From an uncultured Prevotellaceae bacterium (GTDB taxonomy: Bacteria > Bacteroidota > Bacteroidia > Bacteroidales > Bacteroidaceae), in the NCBI GenBank assembly GCA_946410305.1, contig CAMJZV010000004.1:1-64000 (forward strand): a DNA stretch of 64,000 bases, written 5' to 3'. The position numbers were made by a program, and so were the translations under genes. This document shows, in pieces, positions 43,894-52,376 of this stretch. The notes under the pieces are model-generated. The model made no database searches. It saw only the letters and a program-made list of their open reading frames with translations, and was not told the origin of the DNA. Numbering within the stretch: position 1 is the first letter of the stretch; each line of letters starts with the position of its first letter.

Positions 43894-44299
43894 ATTTTTT
43901 CTTAGGATCTTCCTTAATCTTCTTTATTATCGCTGTGAGTAACCTAATGAGTTCAGCACAGTCGTCATTAATGGATTTGTATAGATTGTCGTCAAGATAT
44001 TTGGTCTCATGGAGTAAATCCAACCAATATTCTGTTTCGTCTGCTTCCTTAAGGGCAATGTTCAACTTGTTTAAGAAGTCCATGCGACTTTGAGCATTCT
44101 TGCTCTCCCTCGTGTTTGCTCCGATACTTGTTCCACTACGCAAGAGCTGCTTGGACATTATCTGCTCATGCTTTTGCTCCGTCAAGAACTTGTAGCAGTT
44201 AATGATGCGGATAGCAAAGGAACGAGACTTTTGTTGGATAATACTATCCAAAGTTGACAGTTGAGAGGTGCTCTCTAAGAAATTAACCCTAAAGTGCAC
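43892..44299 (-). CDS. Four-helix-bundle (S23) protein
   Basis: This 135-residue protein belongs to the four-helix-bundle family first known from 23S rRNA intervening sequences: KSRSFAIRIINCYKFLTEQKHEQIMSKQLLRSGTSIGANTRES, then MDFLNKLNIALKEADETEYWLDLL and ELIRLLTAIIKKIK. The frame opens with GTG at 44299; a TTG at 44251 would give the usual family start just before IIQQKSRSFAIRI, and the residues between are encoded partly by GTTGACA heptamers. Both ends of the gene therefore touch the same repeat unit. Function is not known. Confidence 0.75.
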   Translation of the reverse strand: MHFRVNFLESTSQLSTLDSIIQQKSRSFAIRIINCYKFLTEQKHEQIMSKQLLRSGTSIGANTRESKNAQSRMDFLNKLNIALKEADETEYWLDLLHETKYLDDNLYKSINDDCAELIRLLTAIIKKIKEDPKKK

Positions 44300-44302
44300 A
44301 AT

Positions 44303-44812
44303 CTATGATAATCCAAGTTCTGATTTTAGACAATCATTGATTTTAGTAGGATCAATCTTCTTCTCAGATATCATTCTCATTATTATACACTTCAAGTCAT
44401 TATTATCTTTGGTATCACAATGAGATTTTTTGACCTGATCAAGCATGTAATAAGACAACTGCTCTAATTGTGCAGAATCGAGTTCTACGATATCACGATG
44501 TCTTTCTAGAATTTCTTTTTCTTTAATTGCCTTACAACCACCTTTCACAACACTCAAAGCAAGTTTTATTTTGTTTTCAATGAAATCTTCATCTAAACAA
44601 ACATAACTGACCTTACCCAAACGCTCCTTACCTAATGCAATGACAGCTATAGATTCCTCTATTTGAACTTCATCTGTAACTTTCCAAATCGATAATGCAT
44701 TTTTCGTTGTTCTGAGATCTGTTATAGAATCACCACAGACTCTTGCATCTGGTCTACTCACTGGGGTTGATCCATCCCACCTGCTTATATTGGTAACAAT
44801 ACGTATATACAT
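44303..44812 (-). CDS. Unknown protein, last gene of a four-gene unit
   Basis: No family was recognised in these 169 residues. The first half is beta-rich (MYIRIVTNISRWDGSTPVSR, QIEESIAVIALGKERLGKVSYVCLDEDFIENKIKLALS) and the second half helical and charged (KEKEILERHRDIVELDSAQLEQLSYYMLDQV). No signal peptide or membrane helix. Its start shares bases with the stop of the previous gene (44812), so translation is coupled. The set 44303-46551 is probably one operon. Confidence 0.6.
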   Translation of the reverse strand: MYIRIVTNISRWDGSTPVSRPDARVCGDSITDLRTTKNALSIWKVTDEVQIEESIAVIALGKERLGKVSYVCLDEDFIENKIKLALSVVKGGCKAIKEKEILERHRDIVELDSAQLEQLSYYMLDQVKKSHCDTKDNNDLKCIIMRMISEKKIDPTKINDCLKSELGLS

Positions 44813-45477
44813 TACTGATGAAGTTCTTGTTCTAATTCAACAATTACCTTCTTTGCATAGGAAGACATCCATTTTGAGCTAAAATTCGCTAGTTTCAGGG
44901 CATCAAGGCATTCCTTTGTTCTCCACTTTTCTGTAACCTTAATCGCTGTCTCTTGAACTATAGAATATGGACTATTAAGACCATTAGATACTAATGACAC
45001 CATTAAATCCATATCATTTGGCTTCACATCTAGACAATAGATTAAATCCAGTATTCCAGAAAAAACTGATGTGTCATTTTGGCAGTGGGCATATAGTCTA
45101 TATAGCCACAATAGTGTCATAAACTTATTTTCCTTGTAGTAAGGTCGAATACTTACCACCACCTCATTTTCTACGCCATCTTCTATAATTTCATGACGCA
45201 TCAAAAAGATAATCTCTTCTTTTTCTTCATCAAGACGCGCCAGAAACTGCTCATTAAGAATATTGGGATCTGATGTATTTGCTGATGACAAAGCACTATG
45301 TTTTATGATATTGGGCTCAGCTTCAGACAAGTTAGATATTACATCTTCCTTTGTTGTGAAAAAAAAGGATTTATTCGCTTTCACAACATTATTGGTGGTG
45401 GTTTCCGATCCACTACCTTCTGCAACATTATTTATTATTACTGATGAAGATGCTTCATCAAAGTAAAACACAAACAT
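44812..45477 (-). CDS. Unknown protein with helical-repeat-like C-terminus
   Basis: These 221 residues have no recognised family. The N-terminal 80 residues are Ser/Thr/Asn-rich and probably unfolded (SSSVIINNVAEGSGSETTTNN); residues 85-115 are acidic; the rest is built of helices (FMTLLWLYRLYAHC, MDLMVSLVSNGLNSPYSIVQETAIKVTEKW, CLDALKLANFSSKWMSSYAKKVI) whose spacing recalls HEAT-type repeats. It could bind another protein of the unit. Confidence 0.6.
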   Translation of the reverse strand: MFVFYFDEASSSVIINNVAEGSGSETTTNNVVKANKSFFFTTKEDVISNLSEAEPNIIKHSALSSANTSDPNILNEQFLARLDEEKEEIIFLMRHEIIEDGVENEVVVSIRPYYKENKFMTLLWLYRLYAHCQNDTSVFSGILDLIYCLDVKPNDMDLMVSLVSNGLNSPYSIVQETAIKVTEKWRTKECLDALKLANFSSKWMSSYAKKVIVELEQELHQ

Positions 45478-45483
45478 AATGCA

Positions 45484-46173
45484 TCAACCTTTGAAATAGA
45501 ACTTATAAAAATCATCAAACCATCCTGCAGCCTTCTCATAGAAATCATGCAGGTGTGTATTGTCAAAATTATAAGGTTTACCTTGATAGGTATTTATATC
45601 TGCACCGAACACAACATCCTTAGCCTTTGTGTTAAGATCTTCAGCTGTATTAAAACTAGAAAGAAAATTAAAGATAACATTCATATCGCCCAATTTGTCG
45701 TTAACACGATATACGTCAGTAAATGACAAGGTACTAATAGGTGTATCCTTAAAGCTCTTTGCAGATGCAATATTCTTGGTCAATTCAATGAACTCCTTTT
45801 CGTTCTCTAAATCTACTTTCAAAGAAGGCGCAAGCGCCATTCTTGAAACAGGATTACTATAATTAGCATAGATATTCTCAAAAGACTTCTGACAGAACAA
45901 TGAGAATTCTGAGATAGTCTCACTGATAGGCTCTGTATTAACATTCTTGATAATATCTATTGATGCATTTCCAAATACTATCCTGCACTCTTCTTTACTG
46001 GATTTAAGACTCCAGTTAAATGCAATTGCTGGGAATGGACCTTCTGGTCCTGCAGGCACCATCTCAACAGAATAGCCATCAAATAATGGCAAAATCTTTT
46101 GTAATGTGTTGTTATCAAGTGGAATACGCTGGGTGAATATGGTACCACGTAGGGTTGTAACTTTTATCTTCAT
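45484..46173 (-). CDS. Unknown 229-residue protein
   Basis: No family was recognised. It begins with a beta-rich segment (MKIKVTTLRGTIFTQRIPLDN, YSVEMVPAGPEGPFPAIAFNWSL) and turns helical after residue 80. There is no signal peptide or membrane segment. It lies 6 bases upstream of the helical-repeat-like gene and 9 bases downstream of the 122-residue gene. It is placed in a unit of four equally unrecognised genes. Confidence 0.6.
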   Translation of the reverse strand: MKIKVTTLRGTIFTQRIPLDNNTLQKILPLFDGYSVEMVPAGPEGPFPAIAFNWSLKSSKEECRIVFGNASIDIIKNVNTEPISETISEFSLFCQKSFENIYANYSNPVSRMALAPSLKVDLENEKEFIELTKNIASAKSFKDTPISTLSFTDVYRVNDKLGDMNVIFNFLSSFNTAEDLNTKAKDVVFGADINTYQGKPYNFDNTHLHDFYEKAAGWFDDFYKFYFKG

Positions 46174-46182
46174 AGGGTATAG

Positions 46183-46551
46183 TTATTGATGATATATTAA
46201 TTCTGATTCATTAGAGATTTCAACAAGGGTAGCCTTGTCGCCCTCTTTATTCCAAATAGTCTCATTCAAACGCCAAGACAGAATGAGAGTATTAATGCCG
46301 GACGGATCGACCCATTCTTGTATGGGATAAGTACGGCTTGTATAAAGTCGTATCTGGGGCGTTTGTTGAACACGAACATTATAGTCTGGCAGTCTGAGCA
46401 TGTGGGGAAGTTTATTACTTATTCTACCTTCATCGTCATATGTGGTGTCATAGAGCAAGAACTTACTTAAGTTACAATCTCTATTCACACTTATCAATGC
46501 ATATTCATTATCCAATCCTGGATTATGAATGCTTACTAACTTTATATCCAT
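46183..46551 (-). CDS. Unknown 122-residue protein, first gene of a four-gene unit
   Basis: No family was recognised. The protein is beta-rich with alternating polar and hydrophobic residues (DNEYALISVNRDCNLSKFLLYDT, PQIRLYTSRTYPIQEWVDPSG, GDKATLVEISNESELIYHQ). It is preceded by a 144-base gap that carries a perfect 12-bp hairpin, so it may be the first gene of a separate transcript. Confidence 0.55.
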   Translation of the reverse strand: MDIKLVSIHNPGLDNEYALISVNRDCNLSKFLLYDTTYDDEGRISNKLPHMLRLPDYNVRVQQTPQIRLYTSRTYPIQEWVDPSGINTLILSWRLNETIWNKEGDKATLVEISNESELIYHQ

Positions 46552-46650
46552 AATATTAAATAGTGTATGCGTAGTTACTAAATATACATTTGCAAATGCC
46601 GTACCAAATGATAACCTAGCCGGTAAACTGTCAATTTTTGACGTTCAGGC

Positions 46651-46678
46651 TTGAAAACTACCATTCGGTAGTTTTCAA
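46651..46678 (-). terminator. Perfect 12-bp hairpin between two unknown gene pairs
   Basis: TTGAAAACTACC (46651-46662) pairs exactly with GGTAGTTTTCAA (46667-46678) around ATTC. It lies 17 bases past the stop of the gene at 46696-47061 and 100 bases before the start of the next. The position fits a terminator of the upstream pair, though the run of T is short. Confidence 0.6.
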
Positions 46679-46695
46679 ACACGAAAGGCAGTAAA

Positions 46696-47061
46696 CTACT
46701 CATTGTTATTATCTGCCAGTTCACGAAGCCCATTGAGTATTAACTGCTCAGACTCTGATATTTTAAAGTATCTGTCCTTTATAACATTATAAAGTTCTTT
46801 CACCTGATCATACCTGTCGGGCTTGACAGACTGGGAATAAACATTCTTCTTGAACGACTCACCTGAAGCGTTCAGCATTTCAACTGTCGCCTTGTTAGAC
46901 AAGCCCACAGGATCATAATAATTTGATACGATTATAGTACAACTGTTAACAATGGTACTAAAACTGAACTTGCTATTACTATTAACAGACCATTCCAACT
47001 TACCATTTAACGTTGCTTGTTTTAGAAGGTCAAGCATCTCGTCGAATTCTGTTGTTTTCAT
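46696..47061 (-). CDS. Unknown 121-residue protein
   Basis: No family was recognised. It begins with a short amphipathic helix (MKTTEFDEMLDLLKQATLNG), continues with beta strands (LEWSVNSNSKFSFSTIVNSCTIIVSNYY) and ends with a helix (ISESEQLILNGLRELADNNN). Its start overlaps the stop of the coiled-coil membrane gene by four bases (ATGA), so the two proteins are probably made together and may interact. Confidence 0.6.
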   Translation of the reverse strand: MKTTEFDEMLDLLKQATLNGKLEWSVNSNSKFSFSTIVNSCTIIVSNYYDPVGLSNKATVEMLNASGESFKKNVYSQSVKPDRYDQVKELYNVIKDRYFKISESEQLILNGLRELADNNNE

Positions 47062-48161
47062 TTCTTCTTAATTATATCCGTTAACTTCTCTATTATTTTA
47101 AATGAAACATCTTGCGACATTTCCTTCTTCTCCAATTCTTCCACACGACTCTCATCAATTGAGTCTTTCACTATTTTTGAAACAAATGCCTTTACTACCG
47201 TATCAAGAGATTGATTTATACGACTAATGGCTTCCTGAGAATTTGAAGACAATCGGTTAATCGTCATTAGCAGACCTTCGAAATACTTAATCTGATATAA
47301 ACGCTCACTTAACGCTATAGATAATTTATTGGCACGGTTCTTTTGAACAATAAAAATCCAAAATATTGCAATAAATATTGGAACTGGCAGATAGTAAGGA
47401 AGAAAACACATCCAATTGTTAATTGGATTTTGCAAAGACATTATAAACCCATAAAGCTTACACAACCATATAAGTAAAATAATCGCAGGGATAATGAGCG
47501 AATAGAGAAAAAAATGATATTCTAAATCAACCTTTTTCTTCTCATCTTGGATGTCACATGAGGAATCATGTAAATACGTAAAGGCTTCTCGAATCTTTTC
47601 ATTCCAGTCTCTTTCACTAGCCTCTTCTATCTCTTGAACACCCTTTTCTTGATGTAAAGTTTCTATTTCGATGTCGGAAGCTTCTTTTAATTTCTCAAGA
47701 TTGCGAATAATTTCTTGGTTGGGTTGGGGTTTACTCTTTTCTTCCTCAAGTTGAGCGGATATGTTAGCCTGTTCTTCTGAGGCCCTTTCAAGAACCTTTG
47801 CTAAAGAACTTGAAGATACACGACGCATTGCTTCTTCCTTATAAGGAATTGTCAACAAAGAGCGAAGAAATTTTCGGGTTCTTATATATAGGCTGTGGAG
47901 GTCTTCCTTCTCTTCGTCTGTATCATTTTCGTTTCCAAATAGCATATTCCACCTACTTATCAACTCATCTGGATCTTCATCATGATTACAATCTAACACA
48001 TCTCCCCATTTCTTTTTATATGATTTAAGACGATTGAACAAGTTATACAACTCTTCAACATCATCGTCACCTTGGGCAATGAAAGCAATATGTTGAGGTG
48101 CAAGAAGTAGTTCCTGCAACCTCTCTATTTGGGATAAGAGTTGTGATTTATTAAAAATCAT
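47058..48161 (-). CDS. Coiled-coil protein with two membrane helices
   Basis: These 367 residues hold a helical N-terminal part, a strong coiled coil at about 115-185 (SSLAKVLERASEEQANISAQLEEEKS region), two membrane helices at about 222-245 and 256-278, and a second helical tail (285-367). No enzyme motif was seen. The layout resembles the coiled-coil membrane protein that heads the DGQHR operon (12496-13278), although the sequences are not alike by eye. It overlaps the 121-residue gene by 4 bases. Confidence 0.65.
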   Translation of the reverse strand: MIFNKSQLLSQIERLQELLLAPQHIAFIAQGDDDVEELYNLFNRLKSYKKKWGDVLDCNHDEDPDELISRWNMLFGNENDTDEEKEDLHSLYIRTRKFLRSLLTIPYKEEAMRRVSSSSLAKVLERASEEQANISAQLEEEKSKPQPNQEIIRNLEKLKEASDIEIETLHQEKGVQEIEEASERDWNEKIREAFTYLHDSSCDIQDEKKKVDLEYHFFLYSLIIPAIILLIWLCKLYGFIMSLQNPINNWMCFLPYYLPVPIFIAIFWIFIVQKNRANKLSIALSERLYQIKYFEGLLMTINRLSSNSQEAISRINQSLDTVVKAFVSKIVKDSIDESRVEELEKKEMSQDVSFKIIEKLTDIIKKK

Positions 48162-48204
48162 CTTTTTACCACAATGTTGGTAACGGGAAGTTCAGCGAGA
48201 AAGA

Positions 48205-48381
48205 CTAGCCGATGGTGTAGGCGAGGAAGACGAGGATGGCCATGAGGATGGCGAGGGCTACGAGGGAGATGCGGAGGAGCTTCTCTAGGAATTTGCGACG
48301 CTGGATGGCAGCCAGGCTCTTTTGCTTGAATAGGCTGCTACCATCTTTCTTATGATGGTGATGATGATGGGTTTCGGACAT
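48205..48381 (-). CDS. 58-residue His-rich single-pass membrane protein
   Basis: This short gene reads MSETHHHHHHKKDGSSLFKQ, then a basic stretch (AAIQRRKFLEKLLR) and a single membrane helix (ISLVALAILMAILVFLAYTIG) at the very C-terminus. It starts at the ATG at 48379-48381, right after a heptamer repeat array and 42 bases past the Wza gene. The sharp polar-basic-hydrophobic order and regular codons make it a real gene. Six natural histidines suggest metal binding. A role as a small partner of the Wza-Wzc machinery is inferred from position only. Confidence 0.7.
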   Translation of the reverse strand: MSETHHHHHHKKDGSSLFKQKSLAAIQRRKFLEKLLRISLVALAILMAILVFLAYTIG

Positions 48382-48423
48382 GAAAGATGAAAGATGAAAG
48401 ATGAAAAATGAAAAATGAAAAAT
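48382..48423. repeat. Heptamer array (units GAAAGAT and GAAAAAT)
   Basis: Six consecutive 7-bp units (three GAAAGAT, then three GAAAAAT) fill the gap between the Wza stop and the small membrane protein start. Confidence 0.8.
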
Positions 48424-49220
48424 TATTTCAGGATGTTATACAACAGTGAGGTGAGGGAGATGAGGATGCTGGTGGCGGAGAAGATGAGGGTGGTCATCTG
48501 GCCGACCTTGGCATTCTGTGACTTTACCTTGTTGGGTTCTACATATACTACATCGTTCTGCTGGAGGTAGTAGTAGGGAGAGTTGATGATGTTGGCATCG
48601 TTGAGGTTCAGGGTGACGACTGACTTCTGGCCATTGGCATCTTCGCGGATGAGCTTGACACGGTCGCGGACGCCATAGATGGTTAGGTCGCCGGCTTGTG
48701 CCAGGGCCTCGAGGATGGTGATCTTCTCACGAGATACCATGAAGCTACCGGGACGGTTGACCTCACCCAACACCGATACAGAGTAGCTGGCCATGGTCAC
48801 TGTGACCACAGGATTCTCAGTTTCTGCGAGGTAGGGGCGGATCTTCTCGGTAACGAGGCGTTCTGCCTCGGATTTGGTTAGGCCACCGACTTTTAGCTTG
48901 CCGACAATAGGGAAGTTGATATTGCCCTCGTTGTCCACCAGATAGGGCATCAAGGTACCACCACTTACTGACATGGAGCGCCCCTGCACATAGGAATTCT
49001 GTAGCAAGAGGTTGAAAGGCAACGAAGCCTCGGGAGTAGTGGTATTCACCGAGATAGTGATCTGATCCTTGGGCATGATGCGAGCATCATACAGGAAACG
49101 GGACTGCTCGAAATTGACATTGTCACTGTTCTGCAGGTAAGCGACATTCTTACTGGAGCCGCAAGCTGTCAGCAAGAGAACGACAACAGCCTGAATGGCA
49201 AACAAAGAAATTTTCTTCAT
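48423..49220 (-). CDS. Wza-like polysaccharide export lipoprotein
   Basis: This 265-residue outer-membrane export protein has a lipoprotein signal (MKKISLFAIQAVVVLLLTACGSS, lipid Cys near residue 20), a Poly_export domain (YDARIMPKDQITISVNTTTPEAS, PYLVDNEGNINFPIVGKLKVGGLTKSEAERLV), a SLBB domain (YSVSVLGEVNRPGSFMVSREKITILEALAQAGDLTIYG) and a C-terminal hydrophobic helix. The ATG at 49220 is chosen since it gives a correct signal peptide; the frame extension to 49379 overlaps the HAD gene. It would form the outer-membrane pore for the capsule with Wzc. Confidence 0.9.
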   Translation of the reverse strand: MKKISLFAIQAVVVLLLTACGSSKNVAYLQNSDNVNFEQSRFLYDARIMPKDQITISVNTTTPEASLPFNLLLQNSYVQGRSMSVSGGTLMPYLVDNEGNINFPIVGKLKVGGLTKSEAERLVTEKIRPYLAETENPVVTVTMASYSVSVLGEVNRPGSFMVSREKITILEALAQAGDLTIYGVRDRVKLIREDANGQKSVVTLNLNDANIINSPYYYLQQNDVVYVEPNKVKSQNAKVGQMTTLIFSATSILISLTSLLYNILK

Positions 49221-49299
49221 ATAATAATTATTAAACTTTAAACCAATAACCGTTACGCAATAACCGTTATGACATAACGGTATACAAAACATACAACCG

Positions 49300-49734
49300 T
49301 TAAAATTGCCACCAGTGCTTTTTCTTGGGGGGCTCTGAATGGCCGTGAGGCGACTGGGCGAGGATCTCGTCGATGACATCGTCCCACTTGTGGCGCTGCT
49401 TAATCATCTTATAGATGGTGCCCCAGTCGGGGAGGCCACCCAGGTTACGATCATCAATGAATATATCGACCTTGAGCTTGCGCGAGAAGTGGGGATTATT
49501 ATCGGTGGTCTCTTCAGGATAGTCACGATTGATGGCATAGAACTCGAGGCCGCGCTGGCGGCACCACTCGACAGCCTCGTCGAGAAGCTGCCCCTCACGG
49601 ACAGACCATAGAATCAAGCGGTGGCCGTCCTGACGGAGCATCTTCAGCGTATCTATGGCAAAGGGGATCTCCTCGCCAATGGCTGGGTACTTATGGGTGA
49701 CAATAGTACCGTCAAAATCGACTGCAATTAACAT
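49300..49734 (-). CDS. HAD-superfamily hydrolase of the capsule locus
   Basis: This 144-residue protein starts with the HAD nucleophile motif AVDFDGTIV (DxDGT), has LILWSVREG (Ser of motif II) and VDIFIDDRNLGG (acid pair of motif IV). The family is small, cytoplasmic, and found next to polysaccharide genes in Bacteroidales. It may remove phosphate from a sugar or handle a nucleotide-sugar precursor. The C-terminus ends with a His/Pro/Lys-rich tail. Confidence 0.8.
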   Translation of the reverse strand: MLIAVDFDGTIVTHKYPAIGEEIPFAIDTLKMLRQDGHRLILWSVREGQLLDEAVEWCRQRGLEFYAINRDYPEETTDNNPHFSRKLKVDIFIDDRNLGGLPDWGTIYKMIKQRHKWDDVIDEILAQSPHGHSEPPKKKHWWQF

Positions 49735-49737
49735 CTC

Positions 49738-49803
49738 AAAAAATTAAAGATGAAAAATGAAAGATGAAAAATTAAAGATGAAAAATGAAAAATGAAAGAT
49801 GAT
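49738..49803. repeat. Heptamer array (units AGATGAA, AAATGAA, AAATTAA)
   Basis: About nine 7-bp units lie between the Wzc stop and the HAD gene start. The units differ at one or two places but the 7-base period is kept. Confidence 0.8.
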
Positions 49804-49805
49804 TG

Positions 49806-52349
49806 TTATTTCTTGATAGAGTCGTCGTCCTTGTTAGAGTAGCGGGACTCGGCATAGCTACCGTAGCTGCCATAGTTACCATAGCCGTACTTGCCGTAGC
49901 CGTACTTGCCGTAACCATAGCGACCATAACCATAGCGTCCGTACTTACCGTACTTGCCGTAGCCATAGTAGTAGCCGTACTTCTTCTTAGACATGTCGAC
50001 GCCATTGAGGATGACGCAGCAGTTGGTGAGTTTCTTCTCCTCGACGAGTGAGTTGAGGAGGCCGATATTGGCCTTGGGAGTGTAGTCGGCACGGGTGACG
50101 TAGCAGTTGACACTGGCATAGCGGCCAATCTGCAAGGTATCGGTAACCAGTCCGACAGGAGCAGTATCGAGGATGATATAGTCGTACTGCTGCTTGAGCA
50201 ACTCAATGGTCTGGTGGAGGTTCTCACGGGCCAGGAGCTCGGTTGGGTTAGGAGGCGTAGGACCAGCCAAGAGCAGGTCGAGGTTCTCATTGACACCTGA
50301 AGGACAAATGGTGGTGCGCAGGTCTTCTACCGTCACCGTATCCTTCACCAACAGTTGGGTGACACCAGCGGTGCGGTCCTTGACACCGAAGAGGCGTCCC
50401 AAGGCAGGTTTGCGGATATCGAGACCGCAGAGGACGACCTTCTTACCCAGCAAGGCGAAGGATACCGCCAAGTTGGCAGCCAGGAAGGTCTTACCCTCAC
50501 CAGAGGTACTGGAGGTAAAGAGGATAACCTTGTCATTTTCCTTCATCATGAACTGGATATTGGTACGCATGGAGCGGAAGATCTCGTCGATTTGGTTGTT
50601 CTTGTTGGCCTGTACCACGATACCTGCAGCAGTCTTGACAGAGTCGCTAGCCACAGGAACATCAGCCACGATGGGCAGCGTGGTAAGGCGCATCAGGTCG
50701 TCATGGCCCTCAATACGGAAGCTGAGGAGTCGGATAACAATAATAATCAGCAATGGCAGTGCAAAGCCAATGACCAAAGCTGCCAACAGGATGATAGCCT
50801 TCTTAGGACTTACCATACCCATTGACAAGGGCTCATCGATGAGCTTACCCTTATCAGCCGTAGCAGCCAGAGAGATGCTGTTCTCCTCGCGCTTCTGCAA
50901 CAGCAACAGGTATAGGCCAGACTTCACCTCCTGCTGGCGACCAATCTGGTTGAGCACACGCTCCTGCTCGGGCGTATTACCGATGCGTCCCTCGTATTTA
51001 GCTAACTGGCGCTGCAGGCTCTGGCGCTGGATATCAGCTGAGCGACGCGCCTGCAAGAGAGCGGTACGGATAGAGGACTGGAGATCGTCCAAGGTAGCCG
51101 TCAGCGTCACCACCTGTGGCGACTGCTGGCTAAGTGTCTTCAAGAAGCGGTTGCGCTCCTGTACTTCTTTATTATATGCAGTAATCAGTGAGGTAGAGGC
51201 CTGATCGGTCATACCTACGTTGGAAGGGATAATCTTATATTGGTTGGCAGGATTGTCAACGAACTCACGGAGGTAGTCCATGAGCTGAATCTGTGAGTTC
51301 AACTCCGTGAGTTTGTTCTCATACTGTGTGGTCTGAGCTAAGGACTGAGCGGCATCCGCTTTCAGCTCTGTCACCGTATTGCGCTTCTTATAGTTCTCCA
51401 ACTCATTTTCGGTGGTGCCCAACTCGGCATCAATCTTCTGCAGACGAGAATTGATAAACTCCTCGGTCTTGAGAGCAATCTCGTTCTTGTCGGCATTGGC
51501 CTGACGGTTATAACAAATAGCCAACTGATTCAGGTAGTCCAGACCACGCTTGACGTTCTGGTCGTTGAGCGTCAGCTCGGCAATAGAGGTCATCTTAGAG
51601 GTGGGAGACACGGTAAGCGCCTTTGCATAAGCAGTAGCCACAGACATGGGTGGAAGAATATTGACCAGCATCTGGGCACCCTCCTTCATCGGTTCATTCT
51701 TCGTCAGGGAAATGGTTAGGTTACCATAATCAGTACGAACCACAGCAGGGAACTTCTCCAACGTCTGCGAGAACTCGCTGGTAGACTCGCCCTTGTTGAA
51801 AGTTTCACCTTTTACCTCATACTTATTCTCCTTACATGTCACCTTGAACTGAATGGACTTGAAACCATCCAGCAACTCTCTATCCCACTGGTTGACCATG
51901 GCGGTATCCGGGTCTACACGGAACGGTAAAGAACCGTATGCCAAACGCTTAGACAGTCTGCCAAAAGTATAATACTGGACATAGAGTTTCAGGTCGTTGA
52001 CGGCTTCACGTGCCAGGATACGAGACTGGAGGATTTCCACCTCGTTATCAATACCGGCAGAATTACTCATGAATCCGAAATCCTGCATGTTGGCCAGCAT
52101 CTGGTTGGCAGAACTACGGCGGCGGTTATCCTCATCTTTGATGAGCATCTTTGCCGACACCTGATAACTGGGGGTGGCATAGCGCAGGTAAAGCAACGCT
52201 GCACAGATACAGATAAAGAAGGACAACACGAACATCTGCCAATTGAGTACGAAGATGGCAAAGATGTTCTGAAAACTGAACAAAGACTCTTCTTCCTGAA
52301 GATCAGCAGAAGCAGTGCCTTCAGCAATGTTTTTTGTTTCGTCAATCAT
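49806..52349 (-). CDS. Wzc-like capsule chain-length regulator and tyrosine autokinase
   Basis: This 847-residue protein has an N-terminal membrane helix near residues 37-55, a large periplasmic domain with coiled coils, a second membrane helix near 510-530, and a cytoplasmic BY-kinase domain: Walker A LFTSSTSGEGKTFLAAN, A' LCGLDIRKPALG and Walker B DYIILDTAPVG. The C-terminal 60 residues form a Tyr/Gly-rich tail with 19 tyrosines (KYGYGRYGYGKYG-type repeats), far more than the usual cluster of 5-8, and would be the autophosphorylation target. It lies right after UpxY and a heptamer array. Confidence 0.92.
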   Translation of the reverse strand: MIDETKNIAEGTASADLQEEESLFSFQNIFAIFVLNWQMFVLSFFICICAALLYLRYATPSYQVSAKMLIKDEDNRRRSSANQMLANMQDFGFMSNSAGIDNEVEILQSRILAREAVNDLKLYVQYYTFGRLSKRLAYGSLPFRVDPDTAMVNQWDRELLDGFKSIQFKVTCKENKYEVKGETFNKGESTSEFSQTLEKFPAVVRTDYGNLTISLTKNEPMKEGAQMLVNILPPMSVATAYAKALTVSPTSKMTSIAELTLNDQNVKRGLDYLNQLAICYNRQANADKNEIALKTEEFINSRLQKIDAELGTTENELENYKKRNTVTELKADAAQSLAQTTQYENKLTELNSQIQLMDYLREFVDNPANQYKIIPSNVGMTDQASTSLITAYNKEVQERNRFLKTLSQQSPQVVTLTATLDDLQSSIRTALLQARRSADIQRQSLQRQLAKYEGRIGNTPEQERVLNQIGRQQEVKSGLYLLLLQKREENSISLAATADKGKLIDEPLSMGMVSPKKAIILLAALVIGFALPLLIIIVIRLLSFRIEGHDDLMRLTTLPIVADVPVASDSVKTAAGIVVQANKNNQIDEIFRSMRTNIQFMMKENDKVILFTSSTSGEGKTFLAANLAVSFALLGKKVVLCGLDIRKPALGRLFGVKDRTAGVTQLLVKDTVTVEDLRTTICPSGVNENLDLLLAGPTPPNPTELLARENLHQTIELLKQQYDYIILDTAPVGLVTDTLQIGRYASVNCYVTRADYTPKANIGLLNSLVEEKKLTNCCVILNGVDMSKKKYGYYYGYGKYGKYGRYGYGRYGYGKYGYGKYGYGNYGSYGSYAESRYSNKDDDSIKK

Positions 52350-52376
52350 ATAATTTAAGAATTTTAAAATTCATTA

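Noticed and set aside
49772..50296. Ser/Thr/Ala-rich 174-residue frame on the minus strand
   Set aside because: It is the wrong frame of the Wzc tail; the low-complexity sequence is a by-product of the Tyr/Gly repeat.
50194..51204. 336-residue plus-strand frame opposite wzc
   Set aside because: It lies wholly antisense to a clear Wzc gene, is rich in Ser and Arg as expected of a shadow frame, and has no recognisable motif.
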